Source of the DNA: Effrenium voratum
Taxonomy: Eukaryota; Sar; Dinophyceae; Suessiales; Symbiodiniaceae
DNA length: 64,000 nucleotides
Direction: 5' to 3'
Assembly: GCA_963377175.1 (NCBI GenBank)
Contig: CAUJNA010003750.1
Span: 188,534-252,533 of the forward strand
Shown in pieces: positions 44,240 to 51,350 of the stretch. The notes under the pieces are model-generated. The model did no database searches and was not told the DNA's origin. It was given only the letters and a program-made list of their open reading frames with translations. A program made the position numbers and the translations under genes. Numbering within the stretch: position 1 is the stretch's first letter; every line of letters starts with the position of its first letter.

Positions 44240-45239
44240 TCAAATGCCGGGTGAGAGACGGCCTAGTGAAAGATTCCCAGCTGGGCCAGCAAAAACCGGT
44301 GCTTTTTCTCCAACAGCCAGCAAGCAGTCAGCGACCAGTAGCAAAGTCAACAAGAACTGTCTCTGTGAATATGAGCATAGTCGGAGTTCTTTGTTGCAAG
44401 CTTTGGCATTTCTGGCGTTTGTTCGTGGAGAATCGTTGCGCTTCCTTGGTGTATCACCCAAGCACAGTCAAGGTCAAGGCACAAGCCAGCGGCACAGGCC
44501 GCGCATACGATGACTGACTTGGGCTCTGAATCGCGGAAACCGGTCGACTTAGGCCCAAAGTTCAGTTCCAAGGAGTTTGCAGGCATCAATATGAACTAGT
44601 AACAGCACATATGGTCCATATGGTGATGTTTATGCTGATGTCCATCATACCGTGCATCTCCGCAGACCTCTGAACTGTTCCAGATTGGCCGAACAATCCG
44701 ATTGTTGCGCCAAAGGTATGAGTTTCGTTATCATTCGTGGGTGTGTGCAGAAATAAAGGGAGCCCTTGTTTGTGGCTGGTGTTCTTTCGGTTCCCTTTCA
44801 GCATTGAAAACGGGGTACACACACAAAAGACACTGCCCAAGCCTCCTGAGCCTCCGGCTTTCGTCTTGGGATCTACGTCACATGTGAATCCTGGTGCATC
44901 ATCAGAGTTGTGGGTGTTTTTGTTTGCATGCTTCTATTTGCGTGAAGTATGGAGAGCTCACCTGACTCGTACAACAAGACGGTGAGCTCCGTACTGATGG
45001 ACGAAGTCCATTTCGCACCACTTTGAAACCCACGGGGGAGCCATTGTTTGCTTGGTATTAACAAGGGAATCCTCGATCCAGGGTTTCTTAGCATCAGTAT
45101 GGACGGCTCCTTGCGATCCTCGGGAGTTGCATGTGTCTGGGGGCAAATTCTAAGCGCAGGGTGAAAACGAGCTCACCCATTGCGGGCGTCCCTACAATGT
45201 CCGGTTGACGAATTATATAAATTTGCGCAGATGTCATTT

Positions 45240-45336
45240 GGGTGTGGGTCAAAATTAAACCAGGGGACCACAGGTCTTGGTCATTGTATTCACTTACCAG
45301 GGTCCCATGTTGGGTACCTATTTTTGACCCACAGCC
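45240..45336 (+). mobile_element. family A MITE, copy 5 (short subfamily)
   Basis: Left end GGGTGTGGGTCAAAA and inverted right end GGCTGTGGGTCAAAA (13 of 15). Exact duplication ATTT at 45,236-45,239 and 45,337-45,340. Closest to copy 4. It ends 22 bp before the predicted exon at 45,359. Confidence 0.87.
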
Positions 45337-45358
45337 ATTTTGTCATTTTTTCTCCCAG

Positions 45359-45460
45359 CCCGGCTTCACGGGGAAGCCCGCGGCAGGACGACGAGGTGGA
45401 GAGAAAGCTGTGGGTGCCAAACTACTCTAAGTTGGAGCAGCAGTACATGGTTGCAGCCAG
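45359..45460 (+). CDS. putative exon downstream of a MITE
   Basis: Acceptor CATTTTTTCTCCCAG. The frame reads PASRGSPRQDDEVERK then LWVPNYSKLEQQYMVAA, ending at a possible GC donor (CAG/GCCTGG, 45,461). The Glu/Lys/Gln composition is like the other exons of this run. It is the last exon before the AT-rich island. Confidence 0.53.
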
Positions 45461-46040
45461 GCCTGGAACGCCAATTGGATCTGTTTCCTCGAACAAGTGT
45501 CGGTTCCCCCGAAACTGTGAGGTGGTTCCGTTTTGTGTCCCTTGAAGGACCTAGTAACAAGCTTTTAAACCTTTTTCGTGGCAAGATGTTTCATCATTTT
45601 AGTCAATGGATATGCTTAGTTGTTCATGTGTTCTAGAGTGATAGCATTCTTTGACCATGGCTCATATGCAACCCCGCAATCTGTGCTGCGGGTCGGCTTT
45701 TTTCCCCTTCAACACATCCCATCCTCCACACCAGAACAGTTTTGGGGTGGGGTTTAAAAGGTAAACCAACCGACCCGTAGGCACTTGTTGTTCACGCTAG
45801 GGGAAGAGCCGTCCACCTCCTGGAGCGATTTTGCGGATTGTACGTACTCGAAGGAAGTGGGTAGTGATGTTACTTAGGGTGGACTTGCTGACATGGTAAG
45901 TGAGTCAGGGTTGCCAATCACATAGTAGCTGCTTTGCCCCCAGCCGTTTTACTTTTGGGTGTTCGCATGTTGCCTAGCATGGGACCTCGCCTGAAACTGG
46001 TCTTTCCTTAGACACGCGCAAATGTGGTCGGATCCTCCAC

Positions 46041-46475
46041 TTTGAATGTTTTAATCCTAAATATTTTGTAATCGAAAATCCTCAAACTGGATTATTACCA
46101 TCTTTCCAACAATCATGGCGTGCACAAAGGGGTTCCCCAAAAGGAAAATAGTCTTCCAAAGCCCTCCTGTCAACTTCCATGATTGTTGGAGGGAGGGTAA
46201 AAAATCAGGAGTTTATGGATTTGAATTTAAAGATGTTCATTATTGTAAATATGTATTTAATTATAGAAAGAGGACTAGGCTATGGAATAACATTACAACT
46301 TGGAAACCTAGAGATTTATGTAGAAAGGATTGTGGAAAAATCAGGAATAATAGACATATTGAAACTGCACAACGGCTTCCATCGGGCACCATGGAAAAAT
46401 GGGGAGACAATCCAATAATACATAAGCAGGAAGATTTATATAAAATACCTAGCGAATTAATTTGTGAAATCTTGG
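46041..46475 (+). pseudogene. C-terminal half of a virus-type DNA (cytosine-5) methyltransferase, broken
   Basis: The left part (46,041-46,097) reads FNPKYFVIENPQTGLL, which I recognise as the ENP block of the SAM-dependent DNA cytosine methylases of algal giant viruses and relatives. After an inserted element, one frame reads KNQEFMDLN and, one base out of register, another reads KDVHYCKY, YRKRTRLWNN, WKPRDLCRKDCG, NRHIETAQRLPSG and HKQEDLYKIPSELI, all in the order typical of that family's C-terminus. The N-terminal half (SAM-binding motif I and the catalytic PC motif) is absent; GC-rich host-like DNA adjoins at 46,040. Lesions: truncation, a 100-bp insertion and a frameshift near 46,220. 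The AT-rich codons are unlike the neighbouring exons. It cannot be active. Origin from a retrotransposon-borne methylase is an alternative to a virus. Confidence 0.72.
46098..46197. mobile_element. TA-flanked MITE inside the methyltransferase remnant
   Basis: Inverted ends of about 20 bp (left CCATCTTTCCAACAATCATGG; right end, inverted, CCCTCCCTCCAACAATCATGG), the inner 14 bases identical. TA lies at both edges (46,096-46,097 and 46,198-46,199), as for Tc1/mariner-type insertions. Removing the element with one TA leaves the methyltransferase codons on both sides in the same frame, which fixes the boundaries independently. It has no coding capacity. Confidence 0.8.
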
Positions 46476-47170
46476 TGAGTTTGGTGGATCAAAGAAACAA
46501 GACACCAGTCCCAAAATTAGGGGATTCGAGTCCCAAATTCGTGGGATTCGGGATTCGAGTCTCAAATTCGCAGGATTGGTGTGTTGTCGAAGCATTCTAC
46601 CCATCACGCCTACGCCTCAACTCATCATCAATTAAATTATTATCCTGAACTTAAGTTATAACCATACTATAATAATAACATGTAAAATATTATATGTTAT
46701 AATTGTATTATAATTATCGGTTGTAAAGATTGAATTATTTTTCCTAATTTGCTTGCCTCTTTCAAAGTGCGTTGTTTAGACTTGGTATGCTTTTTGTTTT
46801 ATTTTTTTCGTGCTTTGGCTGTTTGGTTTTGAGGAACTATTAGGTGGAAATGTGTTTTAGTCATATTGTTAAGTCTGAGTGAAAAATTCACGAGCATTGA
46901 ATAAGGTAAAAAGAAACAATGAAGAACAACTGGAGTTTCTGAGAATTGGAAAAAATACTTAAAATGCAAAATGGATAAGGATAAACAAAAAGGAAAATGA
47001 CATAGGTTAAGTAGTGAAAAAATAATGGATAAGGTGTGTATCTTTTCTAGGAATTACTTAGAATGAATAAGGTTGTGATTTACTAACCTCATTTATTATT
47101 TGATACATGGTTTTTCAATGTGTTTTTCATTGGTTGTTAGAAAGATGTAGAAATACATTTCAGTTCCTTC
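46476..47170. other. AT-rich 3' part of the inserted island
   Basis: After the methyltransferase remnant the sequence stays AT-rich to about 47,170, then returns to the local GC level. 46,515-46,575 holds two tandem copies of a GGATTCGAGTCYCAAATTCG unit. AATGGATAAGG occurs twice (46,970 and 47,025). No further gene is seen. It is probably flanking DNA of the same foreign fragment. Confidence 0.6.
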
Positions 47171-47407
47171 AACTCCCCTTTCTACATTTTGCTTGATCTC
47201 CCCCCCATCCAGCGAGCTTTTAGGGCCAGGAGAGCTCCACTTCCTCACCATGGGACGGGGGGGATTTCATGTACTTTCCCCACTCAAACAATGGCCTTAC
47301 CAGGAAGCTAGGGATGGAGGCTTGTAGGGGGTACCTCCCGGACTTTCTTTGGGCAGAAAACCACCCCTGAGTATCCAATACAAATTTGGCATGTTTTGGG
47401 CTCGGAG

Positions 47408-47620
47408 CCGGGCCCCATCTTGAGGACTACTTTGGTTTCCGCGGGGAACCAGGTCCGGGGGGCAAGCAATGTTCCGGAGATTGGGCAGTCAAGGCATTTC
47501 GTGCAGCAGAACTGTGCCAACTTCAAGCTTGGACTAGGCCTGGGATTGTCTTTTGCCAGAGGGGAGTTGCCATCGGAAGAGATTGGCCAGCAATTTCTTC
47601 GAGACTTGTGTGCCGTCTAA
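47408..47620 (+). CDS. putative 70-residue terminal exon
   Basis: After GGGCTCGGAG the phase-0 frame reads PGPILRTTLVSAGNQVRG, then ASNVPEIGQSRHFVQQN, then CANFKLGLGLGLSFARG, then ELPSEEIGQQFLRDLCAV before TAA at 47,618-47,620. G/C-rich codons return immediately after the AT-rich island. The antisense frame is a shadow. Product unknown. Confidence 0.5.
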   Translation, partial: PGPILRTTLVSAGNQVRGASNVPEIGQSRHFVQQNCANFKLGLGLGLSFARGELPSEEIGQQFLRDLCAV

Positions 47621-47639
47621 ATGGCCCCTCCTGACCGGC

Positions 47640-48145
47640 TGAATATGGGTGTGTCTTCTTGTCGGGGAACCCCAAAATGTGTGTTTCCCTTTTGGTTTCC
47701 TCAAATCCCAACAAAAGTCCCAACACGTGGTTGTGGGGCCTTTGCCTTTTTGTGACACCACTATAAATTTCAATTCAAACATTGTGGGTGGACATGTAAG
47801 ACCTCCGCCAGAGGGACCCCCGACAAAACACGTGTCTCGTTTTGGGGCTACCCTTTTAGAAGGGGCTGACATACCCAAAAAGGGCCCGCATGTTTTCGGA
47901 CTCATCCCGGCGTTGACTTTGGCCAGCACGTGTGTCCTGGGGATTTGGTTGGTGGCATTGGCTTGACCTGAAACCAGTTGCACCTTTGACCTTTGAGAGC
48001 TTCGCGGGCTTTCTCCCACCAACTTGAGATCAAAACAAGATGATGTTCCTACCATCTGGGTCAAAATGTTTGTTTTTCCCATCGGCTTGGTCAACAAACA
48101 AGGCGGTTTTTCCGACCATCTTGCCCAAAAACACGTTTAACTTTT
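47640..48145. other. no recognised gene
   Basis: A 187-codon minus frame (48,097-47,534) crosses this stretch and the exon before it; its composition shows no codon bias and it is taken as chance. Otherwise nothing seen. Confidence 0.4.
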
Positions 48146-48149
48146 GCAG

Positions 48150-48340
48150 CCCAGGTTTGGCAAAGCCAGCCCCGCGCGCTTCCGGCTGCATCTGCGAAGC
48201 TGGGAAACGTGCAGCTTTCGAAAAAGTTCAAGACGGCAGGCACTATCGAATCGACAGAGGAAAGCGATGACAAAGGTGTTGTCGACGCACTGAAAGAGGT
48301 AAACGGCGAGGACGGTGCCAGGCGCAATTCAGCCCAAGTT
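48150..48340 (+). CDS. putative exon, acidic
   Basis: After TAACTTTTGCAG the frame reads WQSQPRALPAASAKLGN, then LSKKFKTAGTIESTEESD, then DKGVVDALKEVNGEDGA. A GT donor (GAG/GTAAAC) inside it at 48,300 is possible; the frame stays open to 48,427. Probably part of the gene that continues to the right. Confidence 0.47.
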
Positions 48341-48387
48341 GTCAGGCCATTCGATAGCAGGAACCCCCACAAATCCACACATGCATC

Positions 48388-48580
48388 ATGTCGTTTGGCG
48401 AGTTTGAGCATTGCGACGAGGTTGTGAATTTTGGCAAAGCGGCGTTCGACATGGGCAAGGAAGCCCGCAACGGCAACGTGGGGGACGCGCTGAACCAACT
48501 GCCAGGTGTTGTGCAGCACGGCGCGTCTCTTTGCGCAGCTTGCCTTTATTCTGAGCGGATTCTGTTCGAAGAAGTGCACC
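48388..48580 (+). CDS. putative exon, possible gene start
   Basis: An ATG at 48,388 opens MSFGEFEHCDEVVNFGK, then AAFDMGKEARNGNVGDA, then LNQLPGVVQHGASLCAA. Codon use is strongly G/C in third position. It could be a start codon, or the frame may extend a few codons upstream to an AG near 48,360. The frame is open to 48,606. Helical composition fits the next exons. Confidence 0.5.
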
Positions 48581-49046
48581 TACAGGATCGAAATGCCTTA
48601 AAATAGTTGCCGTATTCAACAAAGTACCCTTTTTGCATTTCCGGGTAGGTTTTAGCCTTTCGGCCATTCTGCAGCTGGCATTTTGAGCAGGATTCTTGCA
48701 TTGTTTCTGTTGGCGGCTATCGCGGCAAAGCTGTCCGCCATTCCGGCGGTACTGGCGACTAGTAATATCCACCGTGAGCCGCGATCCAATTCCGGGCGTT
48801 GTTTTTCCGATTCCGGCTAATCTTGAAATGTGATGATGTCAGATTCCAGCTGACATTTTGGCCAAAAGAGTTCTAGGTATGTTTGCCTTGTTGCCTTGTT
48901 CCATCGAATCTTCCTCCGGAAAGTGAGCAACTGCACACCCGCATTGTTGTTTATTTGCTAGGTGCCAAGGTAGGGTGGCCAACAGAGCCGGGCGCTCACA
49001 GCCCATTGTTGGGCTCCGTGTTTCTTCGAGTTGCTCAGTTGCTCAG

Positions 49047-49712
49047 TTTCTTCAAGTTGCGAAGGCTACCTGTGCGCTTTGCATTGCTAAGGCTCAAGTG
49101 GCTGGTGCATTGGAGGCAGTTTCTGTGACGGCAGGTTGTGCCGGTGTGTCTTTGATGGCATACGTGGCATCGAGCGCTTTGAATGGAGAGGATACCGCAG
49201 GCGCCATGGAGGCTTGACCTGATTGAGGAATGCTTTGGCCTAAGTATGATTCAGGCTCATCGTTCCCCAGAATTTGACGCTTTTTGACAGGTTTGCAAGC
49301 TCGACTGTTCTTGGCCCTTCTTGCTCAGGATGCCGGCATGCAACAGTTGGCAGACAAGCTGCAACAAACGAAAGAAGACATCGAGAGCCAGATCACGCAA
49401 TCTACCGCAAAGCTCCTGAACGCTGTCACAACTGTGGAGCAGCACTTGTCGCAAAATTCCCAGGAAAAGCGAGAGGACCGGATGGAAGATGTCGCAACCT
49501 TCGTCACCAACCTCAAGAGTGGCCGCAAGATGCCGAACTTTCCTTGGACATGCAAAAGATGAAGCACAGGTTCGACAAGAGCAGGTCTGCAAAACTACTT
49601 GCGGGACTTGAAGGGCGCCGGCGTCTCGCCAGATCAGATTTTGACTGCAGCGGCAGCCTTTCTTGCGACGCGCGCCAAAATCATGCTCCTGCAGGGTTCC
49701 GCAGCCGCTTGA
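49047..49712 (+). CDS. helical protein gene with a GC-AG intron and a shifted-frame patch
   Basis: Exon 49,047-49,200 reads FLQVAKATCALCIAKAQV, then AGALEAVSVTAGCAGVSL and ALNGEDTA. A GC donor (GCAG/GCGCC) and the acceptor TTTTTGACAG (49,290) define a 90-nt intron joining in phase. The next exon reads LQARLFLALLAQDAGMQQ, then LADKLQQTKEDIESQITQ, then KREDRMEDVATFVTNLK. From about 49,531 to 49,584 the coding signal moves one frame (EWPQDAELSLDMQKMKH), then returns (LQNYLRDLKGAGVSPDQ) to a TGA at 49,710. This is two compensating indels, sequencing error or a further small intron. The protein is mostly amphipathic helix. Family unknown. Confidence 0.52.
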
Positions 49713-49779
49713 GAGCAAATTTGCGCCCAGATGTGAACCATCATTCAGTAATTCTTCCCATTGCGCGAAAGTAAGGTGC

Positions 49780-50060
49780 AAAACACAGATGAAGTCAAGC
49801 AGGGCCGCCGCGGACTTCCAGAGCGACATAGAAGGTATGAAGAACCGTTGGCAAACTTTCAGACGTGGTCGAAGGGCATGAGCAATCTTCGCGACGGCCT
49901 GCCTGCTTTTTGTTTGCATCGGTTTGCGCACGCTCACACTCACATCACGGAACACGTTGTGGATTCAATGCTTGCGCGTTGCTTGGGGCATGCGTGCCAC
50001 GTTCAGACATTTGTGCAAGACCGACAGGTGCCGACCGTTGAGAGATGTTGGTATGCACAG
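49780..50060 (+). CDS. possible further exon(s) of the same type
   Basis: One frame reads KSSRAAADFQSDIEGMKN then RWQTF, after which another reads QTWSKGMSNLRDGLPAF. Charged and helical, but again with a frame change. Boundaries unknown. Confidence 0.3.
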
Positions 50061-50505
50061 GGTCAGGCTGTTTAGGTAGGCGGTGCGCGTCAGTGTATGT
50101 GTGGCAGTTGAGTCTTCTACGGTCCCAGATTCAAAGCTTTCCAGGGTTGTAAAGGAACATAAGGAAAGAGGACATGTCATATAGTGCCCGCGCGGAGGCA
50201 TGCGTAGGCAGTTTGAGCAACATAATCAGGGTCTTTCGCGTAGGCGCTGCGTCGGCTGGAACCAATGAGGTCAACATTTGCTTGTTGAATTAGTCATCGG
50301 GCTTTTGCATTACATTGTTGGCAAACGGAGGGTTGCGGCTCACTTGTTCTTTCTCGGGTCTCTTTGCTCTTCTCTTTCACGTTGCTTTTTTTCTTGTTTT
50401 TCTTTTTAGCCTTTGTCTTGTTCTTTTTTTATTCAAGTCAAATATGTGCTGTTTGCCCTTCCCTTTTTTGTACTCCCCATAGTTCTACTTTCATCGACTT
50501 TGCAG

Positions 50506-50558
50506 TGCCTGCTGCGTCAGCTCTGTCCAGAACAGCCGCTTTCCGCGTCTCTGCGCAG
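50506..50558 (+). CDS. short putative exon
   Basis: After TTCATCGACTTTGCAG the frame reads PAASALSRTAAFRVSAQ and meets a GC donor (CAG/GCCCTG). An alternative frame (CLLRQLCPEQPLSASLR) is also open, so the call is tentative. Confidence 0.33.
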
Positions 50559-50691
50559 GCCCTGCCAGGGCATTCGCGTAAGCGGCCAGATTTCTGACCG
50601 GTCCCTTTCGCAGCCCAGGCTCACAGACTCAGACCGAGAATGCAGTGGCTTGAGAGATTTTGCTGTCTGCCATTATAGTGAGTATCAATCA

Positions 50692-50792
50692 GTTAGCACA
50701 CGGCATTCCAACGTTGAGTGCTAACTGTTTGGGCGCTTGCGCAGCGTTTTTTCCCAAGCCGTGGTTGAGGCCCAACAGTTAGCACTCCAACT
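50692..50792. repeat. inverted copies of the satellite motif GTGCTAACTGT
   Basis: CAGTTAGCACAC (50,690), GAGTGCTAACTGTTTGG (50,718) and CAACAGTTAGCACTCC (50,776) are alternating-orientation copies of the GTGTGCTAACTGT motif that recurs once per unit in the satellite array starting about 900 bp further on. Confidence 0.7.
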
Positions 50793-50864
50793 AGTCTGGC
50801 AGTCGGATTGTTCAAGGTCTTTGAAATAAGGCTTGGCATCAAAATAGCTTGACACACGGGCATT

Positions 50865-51350
50865 GGAAGGAAGGACGGAAGGAAGCACGGAAGCGAAGGA
50901 AGCGAAGGAAGCGAAGGAAGCGAAGGAAGCAAAGGAAAGGAAGGAAGGAAGGAAGGAAGGAAGGAAGGAAGGAAGGAAGGAAGGAAGGAAGGAAGGAAGG
51001 AAGGAAGGAAGGAAGGAAGCAAGAAGCAAGGAAGCAAGGAAGCAAGGAAGCAAGGAAGCAAGGAAGCAAGGAAGCAAGGAAGCAAGGAAGCAAGGAAGCA
51101 AGGAAGCAAGGAAGCAAGGAAGCAAGGAAGCAAGGAAGCAAGGAAGCAAGGAAGCAAGGAAGCAAGGAAGCAAGGAAGCAAGGGAAGCAAGGAAGCAAGG
51201 AAGCAAAGGAAGCAAAGGAAGCAAAGGAAGCAAAGGCAAAAGCAAAGGAAGCAAAGGAAGCAAAGGAAGCAAAGGAAGCAAAGGAAGCAAAGGAAGCAAA
51301 AGACGCAAAGGAAGGAAGGAAGAAAGGAAGGAAGGAAGGAAGGAAGGCAG
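50865..51350 (+). repeat. GGAA / GGAAGCAA microsatellite
   Basis: Nearly 490 bases of purine-rich repeat: GGAAGC-type units, then pure GGAA (about 50,930-51,018), then GGAAGCAA and AAAGGAAGC units. Every frame on both strands is open, giving artefactual proteins of up to 258 codons. Confidence 0.97.

Noticed and set aside
46515..46575. GGATTCGAGTCCC resembling a tRNA T-arm / B box
   Set aside because: It is a tandem repeat unit with no acceptor stem, D-arm or anticodon arm at the right distances.
49257..49955. 232-codon minus-strand frame rich in Leu and Cys
   Set aside because: It is the complement of Gln/Lys/Glu-rich helical coding on the plus strand, which commonly yields Leu-rich antisense frames; the plus strand has splice sites and better composition.
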